NCBI RefSeq assembly: GCF_014852005.1
Contig: NZ_JACVAU010000001.1
Location: 890,001-954,000 of the forward strand
From: Pseudoxanthomonas sp. PXM03
Lineage (GTDB): Bacteria > Pseudomonadota > Gammaproteobacteria > Xanthomonadales > Xanthomonadaceae
Direction of reading: 5' to 3'
Length of the DNA stretch: 64,000 nt
Of the stretch, positions 29,139-37,787 are shown piece after piece; position 1 is the stretch's first letter, and each line of letters begins with the position of its first letter. A program made the position numbers and the translations under genes. Under the pieces are notes generated by a model. It saw only the letters and a program-made list of their open reading frames with translations. It was not told the origin of the DNA and searched no databases.

Positions 29139-30782
29139 TCAGTACACGTCGCGGCGGTAGCGCCCGTCGCCACGCAGTAGCTCGACCCTGTCATCTCCGA
29201 GTATCTGGCGCAGCGTGGCGTCCACGTCCGGCGCCATGCCCGCCAGGCTGCCGCAGACGTACAGGACGGCCCCTTCGTCTACCCACTTGCGAAGACGCTC
29301 GGCCTGCGCCAGCAAGGCGTGCTGGACATACCGGTGCTCGCCGTCATCGCGAGAGAACGCCAGGTCAAGGTGCTCGAGTACACCCTGTGAGTGCCATGTC
29401 ATCAATTCGTCGGCATGGAAGAAGTCGCGGGAACGCTGGCGTTCGCCGAACAGCAGCCAGTTCCGCGTCACTCCGGCATGCATCCGGGCCTTCACGTGGG
29501 CCCGCAATCCCGCCAACCCGGTGCCATTGCCAATCAGCACCATCGGTACGTGGGCAGCAGGCGGGTGGAAGTTCGGATTGCTCCGGATGCGCAAGGCAAT
29601 CGTTTCTCCAGGCCGGGCGTGACGGCACAACCATCCGCTACCGAGTCCGGGCGCACCGTCCGCGCGCTGCATCAAGCGGACCAGCAGGTGCAGCGCGCCA
29701 TCTTCCGGTATCGACGCAACGGAGTACTCCCGATGGGGCAGTGGCGCGCAGGCGTCAACGAGTGCCTGCGGAGTCGAAAACAGGGGCGCGCCGGCAGAGG
29801 AAGGCCACTGGCTGCGTGCGAGCGCGTCAGTCAATGTCATCCGTTCGCCCTGCCAGTCCACCACCGCATCGCCCTGCAGGCCGCTGGCACGCAGGAAGGC
29901 TTCGACATCGGCAATGGCGTGTCGTGGGCCAATCTCCGCGATGTCGCCCGCCGTCCATGCCGGCAGTATTCCCGCGGTGGGTTCCAGCACCAGGTGAAAC
30001 GCGGGTCCGCCGAGACTTCCTGGATTCAGTTCGATGCGCTCGCGCAATCGCCAGGATTCGTAGCGTGGCGCCGACCAGTCGGGCATGTCCGTGCCATTGC
30101 CGAGTTGGCCGATGTGGTGCTGCCAGTGGCGCAGCGCGCTGTCGTCGGCGTTGTCGACCTCGACCAGGTCGAACAGCGGTTGCGCACCGTGGCGACGCAG
30201 CCAGTCGTCCAGTTGATGGCCGAAAGCGCAGAAGTGCGCGTACTCACGGTCGCCCAGCGCAAGCACCGCGTACTGCAAGCCTGCCAGCGAAAGCGATTGC
30301 GGCATCACCTGACGCACGAAGCCCAGGGCGGGATCGGGTGGATCACCCTCGCCGGTCGTACTGACCACGAAGACCGCGCGGGTCATGCCCTTGAGCCGGA
30401 CCGCATCCAGATGCTCCAGCCCCGCGCGCTGCACGACCACGCCGCTGTGGCGCAGTGAGGTGGCTGTCAGGTCAGCCAGTTCCAGCGCGAAGCCTGTCTG
30501 GCTGGCATGCACGACCCACACTGCATCCTGTGAGGCATGCGCACTGGGCTGGGCGGCGCGTTCGCGCACGCGTGCACGGTGCAGGAACCAACCCGTCAAG
30601 CCTGCGTACGCGAGCACCGCTGCCGCAGCGGCGTAGCCGCGTGCCGCCGAGGGCGCGGCCATCCACCAGGCGCCTTCGTGCAGGCGAGCGAACAGCCACG
30701 CGCATGCGACCAGCAGCAGGATCACCAGCGTGTTGCCGAGCAGCGGGGCGATTCCGCGCGAGGGCGTCGGGGACGTGCTCAT
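29139..30782 (-). CDS. Membrane-anchored flavodoxin/FAD-NAD(P)H reductase (CysJ-like)
   Basis: 547 residues. Two N-terminal membrane helices (about 12-32 and 46-66) are followed by a flavodoxin-like FMN domain (about 87-225, HASQTGFALELADLTA), an FAD-binding ferredoxin-reductase domain with REYSVAS, an NADP site GNGTGLAGLRAHV, and a CysJ-like end YRRDVY. It would move electrons from NAD(P)H in the cytoplasm to a membrane partner. The start overlaps the apbE stop by 4 bp. It closes the PepSY-DUF2271-DUF4198-apbE run, so its likely partner is the PepSY membrane protein. Confidence 0.88.
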   Translation of the reverse strand: MSTSPTPSRGIAPLLGNTLVILLLVACAWLFARLHEGAWWMAAPSAARGYAAAAAVLAYAGLTGWFLHRARVRERAAQPSAHASQDAVWVVHASQTGFALELADLTATSLRHSGVVVQRAGLEHLDAVRLKGMTRAVFVVSTTGEGDPPDPALGFVRQVMPQSLSLAGLQYAVLALGDREYAHFCAFGHQLDDWLRRHGAQPLFDLVEVDNADDSALRHWQHHIGQLGNGTDMPDWSAPRYESWRLRERIELNPGSLGGPAFHLVLEPTAGILPAWTAGDIAEIGPRHAIADVEAFLRASGLQGDAVVDWQGERMTLTDALARSQWPSSAGAPLFSTPQALVDACAPLPHREYSVASIPEDGALHLLVRLMQRADGAPGLGSGWLCRHARPGETIALRIRSNPNFHPPAAHVPMVLIGNGTGLAGLRAHVKARMHAGVTRNWLLFGERQRSRDFFHADELMTWHSQGVLEHLDLAFSRDDGEHRYVQHALLAQAERLRKWVDEGAVLYVCGSLAGMAPDVDATLRQILGDDRVELLRGDGRYRRDVY

Positions 30783-31810
30783 GCCGCGAGGTGTCGCTCG
30801 AAGGCGGGCGTCATGGTTTCCTGCAGGCCCTGTGCGGAGCGTTGGAGGAAGCGCGCGGCCAATCCGTGGCGCGCTGCGAATGCCTGGCCATCGGCTGCCC
30901 CCATCACGGTCAACGCAGTCGCCCACGCATCGGCCTGCATGGCATCGGCCGCGACCACGGTGACGGCCGCTGCGGCATCGGTCACCGGCTCACCGCTGCG
31001 CGGATCGATCGTGTGCGAATAGCGCCGGCCCTCGTGTGCGTAGGCATGCCAACGGTCGCCGGAGGTCGCGACCGCCACGCCATCGAGCGTCAGCACGCGC
31101 GGCTCCAGCCCCTCGTCGTCCACTTCCTCGTCCGGCGACGATTCGACCAGCACGCGCCAAGGCTGGCCGTCGGGCTTGCGGCCGTAGCCGTACAGTTCGC
31201 CCCCTACTTCCACCAGCGCACTGTCGATGCCGCGACGGCGCAGCAGCGCCGCGACGACATCCACGCCGTAGCCCTTGGCGATGGCCGAGAGATCGAGCAT
31301 GAGGCCGCCCGGTTGCCTGACGCGGCGTTGGTCGGCCTCGAAGCGCAGGTGCTGCCAGCCCACGCGCGCGCGCGCGTCGACGAGATCGGCTGGCGTCGGA
31401 CGTCCACGGGCGCCGGCATGCGCGCCGAAACCCCACGCGGCCACCAGGGGCGACACGGTCGGGTCGAAGGTTCCTTCGCTGGCGGCCGCGATCTCGAGTG
31501 CTGCCGTCAGCACGTGCAGGAAGTCGTCCTGCAGCGCGAACCATTCCCCCGACCTGCCACGGTTGAAGCGCATGATGTCCGTGTCCGCATGCCAGGTGCT
31601 CATCTGTGCCACGACCTGGTCCAGGCGCGCCTGCACCGCGTCATGCAGCGTGTGGAGATCGAGGCGCGTCGTGCTCGAGCATTGCACCGACCAGGTGGTG
31701 CCCATGGTCTGCCCGTGCACGGCCTGTACGGGCGATGGAGGAGCGGAGAGCGGGGAGAGGGAGACGTTCATTCGATTGCGCGCCGCCGGATGCCTGTCCG
31801 ACGGCGCCAT
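30779..31810 (-). CDS. apbE: FAD:protein FMN transferase
   Basis: Covalently attaches FMN from FAD to Ser/Thr of target proteins. About 343 residues from 31810; an ATG at 31771 is also possible, and neither has a clear ribosome site. Family motifs: QTMGTTWSV, a metal/FAD region DLSAIAKGYGVDVV, SHTIDPRSGEPVTD, and DAMQADAWATALTVMG (Mg2+ binding). No signal peptide or lipobox is evident, although most ApbE proteins are exported. It is encoded six bases after the DUF4198 gene and near a DUF2271 gene with a flavinylation-like motif. Confidence 0.92.
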   Translation of the reverse strand: MAPSDRHPAARNRMNVSLSPLSAPPSPVQAVHGQTMGTTWSVQCSSTTRLDLHTLHDAVQARLDQVVAQMSTWHADTDIMRFNRGRSGEWFALQDDFLHVLTAALEIAAASEGTFDPTVSPLVAAWGFGAHAGARGRPTPADLVDARARVGWQHLRFEADQRRVRQPGGLMLDLSAIAKGYGVDVVAALLRRRGIDSALVEVGGELYGYGRKPDGQPWRVLVESSPDEEVDDEGLEPRVLTLDGVAVATSGDRWHAYAHEGRRYSHTIDPRSGEPVTDAAAAVTVVAADAMQADAWATALTVMGAADGQAFAARHGLAARFLQRSAQGLQETMTPAFERHLAA

Positions 31811-31816
31811 GCGGGA

Positions 31817-32629
31817 TTACTGCGGCAGCACTTCGAGCGTCGCCACGTAGCTCAGGCGACGCTGCTTGGCCTGCGGTACCGACGTCTTGTCATCCTGCGT
31901 ACCGGTTTCAAGCCAGTACATGCCGGCTTCCGGCCAGGTCACGCTGAACTCGCCGCTCGCGTCGGTGGTGACCTTGATCTCTTCCTGCGCGTTGCGATAG
32001 CGCGTGCCGCCGCGCGTGATCTCGAATTCCAGGCCGGCAGCGGGCTTGCCGTCGACCAGCATCCGGAACTTCGCCACTTCACCTGCGAACAGGTCATTCG
32101 GGTGCGTCATCGGCACCAGTTCCAGGCCTTCGCCCGAGCTCTTCAACGCCGTGTCGTTGGGCGAGCCGTTGGTCACGAACGTCTCGATGCGGCCGATGGA
32201 CTGCGATACCTGCAGGTTCTTCACATCCTTCGGCACCTTGGTGGCGAGGTCTTCCGGCTTGGCGCCACGCAGTCCGCCCGGCTTGCCGTCAGCACCTTCC
32301 CAGCGGACCATCAACCCCTTGTTGACGGTCGCGATGCGGTACGTGCCCTGCTGTTTCAGTTCGACATCGAACACGGTGCGGTACTTGCCGGTAGCCAGAT
32401 TCTGCGCTTCCACCGTGCTGCCATCCGGCGCAGTGATGGCCAAACCTTCGGTGCGCAGCGGTACGTGGTTGAAGTAGAACAGGTCGTTCGACACGGCGGC
32501 GTCGACCGTGATCCACGGATTGGTGCCGGCAATGACCGTCTGCGACGGCATCATCCAGGCCTTGTGCGCCAGGGCGGTGGCGGGAATGGTGGCGGCCAGG
32601 GCGATGGCGACGGCAAGGGAACGCTTCAT
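31817..32629 (-). CDS. DUF4198 exported protein
   Basis: 270 residues from the ATG at 32629, with a signal peptide (cleavage near ALA-HKAW, residue 21). DUF4198 proteins are periplasmic beta-sandwich proteins, often encoded near nickel, cobalt or iron transport and TonB receptors. The C-terminal half has an Ig-like pattern ([18 protein letters not shown]). A role in handling a metal complex at the periplasmic face is inferred from its neighbours only. Confidence 0.87.
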   Translation of the reverse strand: MKRSLAVAIALAATIPATALAHKAWMMPSQTVIAGTNPWITVDAAVSNDLFYFNHVPLRTEGLAITAPDGSTVEAQNLATGKYRTVFDVELKQQGTYRIATVNKGLMVRWEGADGKPGGLRGAKPEDLATKVPKDVKNLQVSQSIGRIETFVTNGSPNDTALKSSGEGLELVPMTHPNDLFAGEVAKFRMLVDGKPAAGLEFEITRGGTRYRNAQEEIKVTTDASGEFSVTWPEAGMYWLETGTQDDKTSVPQAKQRRLSYVATLEVLPQ

Positions 32630-32661
32630 GGAAGTCTCCAGCAAGTAAAAGGGAAGGGCGA

Positions 32662-33195
32662 TCAGGGCTTCACGGACAGGGTCACGGCACCGAGTTCGGT
32701 ACTGCCCTGCGCCTTGCCGGTCTGCGCAGGCTTCTTCGCCGGCCAGCTGAAGGGGATCTTCAGCAGTTCGCGACCACCGACTTCGCGCGCAGCTTCGACC
32801 ACCAGCGTGTACTCGCCCGGCGCCAGCCTGGCCAGTTGGGGCTGCTTGTCGGTGAAACTCAGCGCATGCTTGCCCACCGGCTTGGTCGGGCCGGTCACGC
32901 CGTCCACGGGCACCTTCAGGCTGCGTCCGGACTTGCGCCACCACTGGCGCATGTCGGGTAACCATTTGGTGCCATGGCCTTCGGCGTTGCTCGTCTGCTG
33001 GTACCAGACCGAGAGATTGGCGGCGACCTTCTGGTCCGCGCCTTCGATCCAGATGGCCACGTAGGGGCGGTGGTACTCGGCTACGTTGAGCTTGGGGATC
33101 TCGACGTTGATGTCCAACGTGGCGGCATACGCCGGCGTGGCCAGCAGGCCGCTGAGCGCGATGGTCAGCGTGGTGTGGACGGCGATCTTCGACAT
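32662..33195 (-). CDS. DUF2271 exported protein with a likely FMN-attachment motif
   Basis: 177 residues from the ATG at 33195, with a signal peptide ending near AYAA (residues 22-25). It belongs to DUF2271 by the segment [15 protein letters not shown]. Residues 98-104, DGVTGPT, match the ApbE target pattern D-x-x-[ST]-G-x-[TS], with Pro where Ala is usual; Thr104 would carry FMN. The apbE gene lies two genes on in the same run. It is probably a periplasmic electron carrier. That is inferred from motif and context. Confidence 0.85.
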   Translation of the reverse strand: MSKIAVHTTLTIALSGLLATPAYAATLDINVEIPKLNVAEYHRPYVAIWIEGADQKVAANLSVWYQQTSNAEGHGTKWLPDMRQWWRKSGRSLKVPVDGVTGPTKPVGKHALSFTDKQPQLARLAPGEYTLVVEAAREVGGRELLKIPFSWPAKKPAQTGKAQGSTELGAVTLSVKP

Positions 33196-33224
33196 GCGGT
33201 CACTCGTGGGTTCGTGGAAGGGAA

Positions 33225-33860
33225 TCAGTGGATGAAGAGCAGGGCGATCAGCAGCGGCACCAGCAGGCCCAGGCCGACCATCGGCCAGGTCATGCGGCGC
33301 TGCCGACCGTGCAGGTAGAGCAGGAACAGGCCGGTGATGCAGAACACCAGGCAGGCCACGGCGAAGATGTCGAGGAACCAGCCCCATGCCGGCCCGGCAT
33401 TGCGACCCTTGTGCAGGTCATTGAAGTAGGAGATCCAGCCACGGTGCGTGCGTTCGTATTCCACCGCGCCGGTTTCCCGGTCGATGCTCAGCCATGCATC
33501 CGTACCGGGGCCCGGCATCGAGAGGTAAAGCTCCAGGTCGGACCATTCCGCTGGCCGCTGGCCGACGGATACCGACAGTTCCTTGTCCAGCCAATCGGAA
33601 ACGCTGGCAGGCAGCGGTGCATTGCCTTCCTGCCGGTCACCCAGCGTGGCGAGCAAGGGGGCGGGAAGCGTGGCGGTGAGGTTGGTGACCTCGGGCGAGG
33701 CCTCGATCCTGGATGCGTGGTTCAGCGTGATCCCCGTGATGGAGAACAGCAGCATGCCGATCAGGCAGACCGCCGAACTGATCCAGTGCCACTGGTGCAA
33801 CGTGCGCAGCCAGAAGCCGCGGCGTTGTTGCTGGAGGGCGGGGGACGCGGAAGAGGACAA
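33225..33860 (-). CDS. PepSY-associated membrane protein
   Basis: 211 residues with three to four membrane helices (about 25-45, 165-185 and 190-210) and a periplasmic PepSY-like loop between. The first helix follows the family start [20 protein letters not shown], with histidines that could bind haem, and is followed by SITGITLNH. PepSY_TM proteins near siderophore receptors (FoxB, PiuB types) are linked to ferric siderophore reduction. It is the first gene of the run ending at 29139 and has a Fur-box match 47 bp before its start. Confidence 0.88.
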   Translation of the reverse strand: MSSSASPALQQQRRGFWLRTLHQWHWISSAVCLIGMLLFSITGITLNHASRIEASPEVTNLTATLPAPLLATLGDRQEGNAPLPASVSDWLDKELSVSVGQRPAEWSDLELYLSMPGPGTDAWLSIDRETGAVEYERTHRGWISYFNDLHKGRNAGPAWGWFLDIFAVACLVFCITGLFLLYLHGRQRRMTWPMVGLGLLVPLLIALLFIH

Positions 33861-33906
33861 CGGCAGTCTCGACGCAGGATGGAGCGGGACGCCATTACAT
33901 CACAGA

Positions 33907-33921
33907 TGAGAATGGCTCTCA
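33907..33921 (-). promoter_or_regulatory. Fur-box match upstream of the PepSY operon
   Basis: TGAGAATGGCTCTCA, a 7-1-7 inverted repeat close to the Fur consensus TGATAATnATTATCA. It lies 47 bp before the PepSY gene start and just after the receptor's terminator hairpin, so the operon appears to have its own iron-regulated promoter. Confidence 0.75.
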
Positions 33922-33929
33922 ATTAAGGA

Positions 33930-33964
33930 GCGCGCTCCCCTCCCGCGTGGAGAGGGGAGCGCGC
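33930..33964 (-). terminator. Hairpin terminator after the TonB receptor gene
   Basis: A 13-bp perfect stem GCGCGCTCCCCTC / GAGGGGAGCGCGC with a nine-base loop, 8 bp past the receptor stop. The U-run on the minus strand is weak (TCCTTAATT), so termination may be partial. Confidence 0.65.
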
Positions 33965-33971
33965 GTTCGCG

Positions 33972-36362
33972 TCAGAAGTTGACGTTGAGGCTCAGCCACA
34001 GGTTCCGCGACTTGTCCTTGTTGTTGTAGTCGTCCAGGTACGCCACCTCGTTGGAGGTGTAGGTGCCATCGTTGTTGAGGTCGGTGAAGACCGTCTGGAA
34101 GGTGGTGAAGTCTTCGTCCAGCAGGTTGTTGATGCGGCCCGATACCGAGACATGCTCGTTGAAGCGGTACTGCGCGCCCAGATGCAGCACGGTGTAGTCC
34201 TGGTAATCGCGGCGCACGCCATTGATGGTGTCGCGATAGCGCTTGGAACGGGCTTCCGCCAACAGCTGCAGGCTGAAATTCTCGGTGGCCTGCCAGTTGA
34301 GGCTGGTGTTCGCCATGTGCCGGGCTGTATTGGTCAGCGGAAGGCCCTTCTGCGCACCACTCAGCTGCTCGCTGTCGGTGAAGGTGTAGTTGGCGCGCAG
34401 TGAGAGGGTTTCGGTGATGCCCCAACGGCCCGCGATCTCTGCACCCTGGATGCGGACTTCGTCGATGTTGATGTTCTGCGCGTAGGTCGTGTAACCCAGC
34501 AGCGCGTAGTCGCCCAGATTGGCGCACGGGCGTACGCCACCCGTCTGCTCACAGCTCAGGCTGGTCTCGCCGCGCGCGATCTTGTCGTCGAAGTCGTTGC
34601 GGAACACCGTAAGGTTGAAGTTGTGCGCGTCGTCCGGTGACGTCCAGTACAGCGCGATCTCGCTGTTGACGCTGGTCTCGGGCTGCAGGTCCGGGTTGCC
34701 GACGAACGGCGTGGTGCCCTGGCCACCGAAACCGGTGACGCCGTCGTACAGGTCGGTGGTCTTGGGTGTCTTGAAGCCCGTGCTGACGCCGCCCTTCAGC
34801 GTCCAGGCTTCGCTGACATCCCAGACCGCATAGGCACGCGGACTGAGCTGACTGCCGAAAACATTGTGGTCGTCGTGCCGCAGGCCCAACGTGATGGTCA
34901 GCGCCTCGACCGGATTCCAGTTGTCCTCCGCGAACAGCGACCACATCTTGTGTTCCTGCACGGTGCCGCCGCCATCGCCGCCGCCTTCCATGCCGAACAC
35001 GCCGTCTTCCAGCTCGCCATCGATGAGCTGTCCGCCGACCACGACGTGGTGGGCCTGGCCGATCGCGAAGTCGAGCTTCGCATCGAGTGTGTACTGGCTG
35101 CTCTCCATGGTGCGCTTGGGGCGCGGCAGGAAGGTGTCGACGGCCAGCTGCTGGCGCTGCGCGCGGGTCTGTCCGGCGTAGGGGCCCGTGGCGCAGGTCG
35201 CCGCGTTGTTGCAATAGATGTCCCGATGCAGCAGTCGCTCGGCGACCGTGAAGGGAAGCGTGCGGCCGTGGTTGCCGGTATCGATGTGGGCCAGCGAGAT
35301 GAAACTGTTGCCGAAAGCCCACTGGCCGTTGTGCGTGACCGACCACTGGTCCCGGGTGAATTCCTGGTCGGCGGCGTATCCCACCTGCGGCGCCGCGCGC
35401 CAGATGCCGGCCAGCCCGTCCACCGTGCCCAACGGATAGGTTTCGGAGCCGAGATTGTTGATGTACGGCGTGTTGTCGTACACCTGCTTCGACGTGTCGT
35501 AGTCGAAGACGACGCTCTGGTTGTCCGTCGGTGTCCAGCTCAGCGTGACGCCTGCGCTCTTGTTGGTGTTGTCCACCGTCTTGCCGCCGCCTCCGAAGCC
35601 CAGTGCCCGCTCGAACACGCTGCCGTCAGGCGCCGTGATGGCTTCATATTCCGGCGTGGATGCATTGCGCTCGTACCAGGAGCCGCGTACGCCCAGGCCC
35701 AGGCGGTCCTTCATCAGCGGCCCCATCAGCATGAAGTCGAAGGTGCTGTCGCTGCCGAAGTCGCTGTTCTCCTGGATACCGTGGCCCAGCGTGGCCGAGC
35801 CCTGCCAGCGGTCCGAAACCTTGCGGGTGATGATGTTGATGACGCCGCCCAACGCATCCGCACCGTACAGCGTGGAGGCCGGGCCGCGGATTACTTCGAT
35901 GCGCTGGATCATGTCCAGCGGCGGAATGTGGTTGAACTGGTTGCCGCCGAACGCGTTCGGATAGATGTCGCCGTGGTTGTTCTGGCGCTTGCCGTCGATG
36001 AGGATCAACGTGTAGTCCGGCCCCATGCCCCGGATGCTGATGGTCTTCTGGCCGGTCTTGTCCGACGTCTCGCCGACGTCCACGCCTTCCAGGTCGCGCA
36101 CGGCGTCGATCAGCGTGATGTAGGGGCGCTGGCGCAGTTCTTCCGCCGTGATCACGCTAATGCTGGCCGGCGCATCGGTGATCTTCTGCTCGAAGCCGGC
36201 GGCGGTGACCACGACGGTGTCGAGGTCGGTGGCATCGGTGGCGCCATCGGGCACCGGCTGGGCGAGTGCAGGCGCGGACACGACGGCGATAAGGGCGATG
36301 GCAAGACGGGTGCGGCGCAGCGGCGCCTGCAGGGAGCTGCAAGAGTTCTTCATGAGGTTCAT
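33972..36362 (-). CDS. TonB-dependent outer-membrane siderophore receptor (FepA/CirA type)
   Basis: 796 residues from the ATG at 36362; the ATG at 36353 is an alternative. The signal peptide (LAIALIAVVSAPALA) is followed by a TonB box region TDLDTVVVTAAG, a plug domain (PASISVITAEELRQRPYITL, RGMGPDYTLILIDGKR, IEVIRGPASTLYGADALGGV) and a 22-strand barrel ending in aromatic LWLSLNVNF. The plug resembles catecholate receptors such as FepA/PfeA. The ligand cannot be read from sequence. A small membrane-protein gene and a Fur-box match lie upstream. Confidence 0.92.
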   Translation of the reverse strand: MNLMKNSCSSLQAPLRRTRLAIALIAVVSAPALAQPVPDGATDATDLDTVVVTAAGFEQKITDAPASISVITAEELRQRPYITLIDAVRDLEGVDVGETSDKTGQKTISIRGMGPDYTLILIDGKRQNNHGDIYPNAFGGNQFNHIPPLDMIQRIEVIRGPASTLYGADALGGVINIITRKVSDRWQGSATLGHGIQENSDFGSDSTFDFMLMGPLMKDRLGLGVRGSWYERNASTPEYEAITAPDGSVFERALGFGGGGKTVDNTNKSAGVTLSWTPTDNQSVVFDYDTSKQVYDNTPYINNLGSETYPLGTVDGLAGIWRAAPQVGYAADQEFTRDQWSVTHNGQWAFGNSFISLAHIDTGNHGRTLPFTVAERLLHRDIYCNNAATCATGPYAGQTRAQRQQLAVDTFLPRPKRTMESSQYTLDAKLDFAIGQAHHVVVGGQLIDGELEDGVFGMEGGGDGGGTVQEHKMWSLFAEDNWNPVEALTITLGLRHDDHNVFGSQLSPRAYAVWDVSEAWTLKGGVSTGFKTPKTTDLYDGVTGFGGQGTTPFVGNPDLQPETSVNSEIALYWTSPDDAHNFNLTVFRNDFDDKIARGETSLSCEQTGGVRPCANLGDYALLGYTTYAQNINIDEVRIQGAEIAGRWGITETLSLRANYTFTDSEQLSGAQKGLPLTNTARHMANTSLNWQATENFSLQLLAEARSKRYRDTINGVRRDYQDYTVLHLGAQYRFNEHVSVSGRINNLLDEDFTTFQTVFTDLNNDGTYTSNEVAYLDDYNNKDKSRNLWLSLNVNF

Positions 36363-36458
36363 CGAAGTGGGGACAGGGTAGGGAGGCACGCGCCTGACCG
36401 CGGTTGCGTCGGGTGGCGTGCGGTCATGCAGGCCCGCGCGGTGCGGGCGAAAAAGCCG

Positions 36459-36959
36459 TCAGGCCGTGTGCGGCGGCGCTTGGCCGGGATGCAGGCGGAG
36501 GGACGGACAGGCACGGCCAGGGGGCACCGCGTCGTGGGACGCACGGCGCTGCGAGTGCAGATCGCAACTTCCGGGGGCGTCAGAATCGCGGGAAGCAAAC
36601 ACGGCCGGCGTAGTGACCGGCGACGCGAGAGTGAAGACCTGCAGTGCGCTGAGGCGCGGTTTCTTCAGGTGATGCGCGCGGTGTCGAACCTCGTCCGGCG
36701 GGTCGCCATCATGGACATGGGCCGACACATGCCCGGTGTAGGAGACGGCATGGACGCTGAAGGCATCGGGGTGCGGCAGATCGGCAGCGGCGAGGCCCAA
36801 CAGGATCAGAACGCCCCACAACACGGCGGCCACCGTGCCCGCATGCCAGGACGACGCGTGTCGACAGGACACGCGGACTGGGCTGGCAGCGGTGAGACGG
36901 ATGCGGATCAAGCGGTTCCCCGGCGACGTGCCAACAGCGGCGCGTCGAGCAGGGGTCAT
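36459..36959 (-). CDS. Small membrane protein upstream of the TonB receptor, function unknown
   Basis: Up to 166 residues. One membrane helix (about 41-60, TVAAVLWGVLILLGLAAADL) is followed by a His-containing stretch (SYTGHVSAHVHDGD), then an Arg/Pro/His tail ending LHPGQAPPHTA. The ATG at 36959 stands 7 bp from a Fur-box match and has no Shine-Dalgarno, so the true start may be further in. Support is moderate: open frame, helix, and the same arrangement before the second receptor. It would be cotranscribed with the receptor (96 bp downstream). Confidence 0.5.
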   Translation of the reverse strand: MTPARRAAVGTSPGNRLIRIRLTAASPVRVSCRHASSWHAGTVAAVLWGVLILLGLAAADLPHPDAFSVHAVSYTGHVSAHVHDGDPPDEVRHRAHHLKKPRLSALQVFTLASPVTTPAVFASRDSDAPGSCDLHSQRRASHDAVPPGRACPSLRLHPGQAPPHTA

Positions 36960-36965
36960 TTTAAA

Positions 36966-36980
36966 TGAGAATACTTATCA
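36966..36980 (-). promoter_or_regulatory. Fur-box match upstream of the first TonB receptor unit
   Basis: TGAGAATACTTATCA matches the 7-1-7 Fur consensus at nearly every position and is the best of the three in the window. It lies between the small membrane-protein gene and the end of piuC, pointing to control of the small gene and the receptor behind it. Confidence 0.85.
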
Positions 36981-37024
36981 AGTGCAAACAAGAACGGATC
37001 TTGGCCGTGTCGCGGGCGGCGGGA

Positions 37025-37711
37025 TCAGGTCTCGGCCCACTGCCTGAGCAGGTTGTGATACACGCCGGTCAACTGGAGCAGTGCGGGATGGTCGGGGACG
37101 TCGGCGGTCAGGCGGCGGATCGAGACGTCCAGTTCGAACATCAGTCGCCGGTGGCCATCGTCGCGCACCATGCTCTGCATCCAGAAGAACGACGCCACGC
37201 GCGCGCCCCGCGTCACCGGGGTGACCTTGTGCAGGCTGGTGCCGGGATACAGCACCATGTGCCCGGCCGGCAGCTTCACGCTCTGCGTGCCGAAGGTGTC
37301 TTCGATGATCAGTTCGCCGCCGTCGTATTCGTCCGGCGCGCTGAGGAAGAGCGTGGCCGATACGTCGGTCCGTACGGGATCCACGCCGCCGCGGCTGCGG
37401 TCGTAGCGGATCGCGTTGTCGACGTGGTAGCCGAACGACTGGCCGCCGGCATAGCGGTTGAACAGGGGCGGATAAATGCGCTTCGGCAGCGCTGCGGAAA
37501 AGAAGGTGCTGTTGCGGGAAAGGGCGTCAAGGATCAGCACGCCGACCTCGCGTGCGGCCGGCGAATCCTCCGGCAGCTGCGCGTTGTCCTTGGCCTTGGC
37601 CGACTGGTAGCCGGCGGTGATGCGGCCGTCGGCCCAGTCGGCGGCGTCGAGCATCGCACGGGCCTGCGCGACCTGGGTCGGTGTCAGTACGTCGGCAATG
37701 GGTAGCAGCAT
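37025..37711 (-). CDS. piuC: Fe(II)/2-oxoglutarate-dependent hydroxylase, PiuC/YbiX type
   Basis: 228 residues, PKHD-type hydroxylase. The iron ligands His and Asp are in [14 protein letters not shown] and the distal His in [15 protein letters not shown], with the 2-oxoglutarate Arg nearby. The family is iron-repressed and encoded next to catecholate receptors (PiuA/Fiu) in Pseudomonas and E. coli; the substrate is unknown. Here it lies 76 bp after a Fiu-like receptor, beyond a terminator-like hairpin. Confidence 0.93.
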   Translation of the reverse strand: MLLPIADVLTPTQVAQARAMLDAADWADGRITAGYQSAKAKDNAQLPEDSPAAREVGVLILDALSRNSTFFSAALPKRIYPPLFNRYAGGQSFGYHVDNAIRYDRSRGGVDPVRTDVSATLFLSAPDEYDGGELIIEDTFGTQSVKLPAGHMVLYPGTSLHKVTPVTRGARVASFFWMQSMVRDDGHRRLMFELDVSIRRLTADVPDHPALLQLTGVYHNLLRQWAET

Positions 37712-37735
37712 CGTCAGTCGCCTTTGAACGGAAAA

Positions 37736-37760
37736 CCCCGCCCATTCTGCATGGGCGGGG
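37736..37760 (-). terminator. Terminator/attenuator between the Fiu-like receptor and piuC
   Basis: A 10-bp stem CCCCGCCCAT / ATGGGCGGGG with a five-base loop, followed on the minus strand by TTTTCC. It ends the receptor transcript at least in part; piuC follows 24 bp later with no obvious promoter of its own. Confidence 0.8.
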
Positions 37761-37787
37761 CAAGTGGGGCCTAGCGCATCCTGCGGA

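Noticed and set aside
30455-33064. 869-codon plus-strand frame over apbE and its neighbours
   Set aside because: Antisense shadow; the minus-strand genes have signal peptides and family motifs.
34866-36968. 700-codon plus-strand frame over the TonB receptor
   Set aside because: Antisense shadow of a complete receptor gene.
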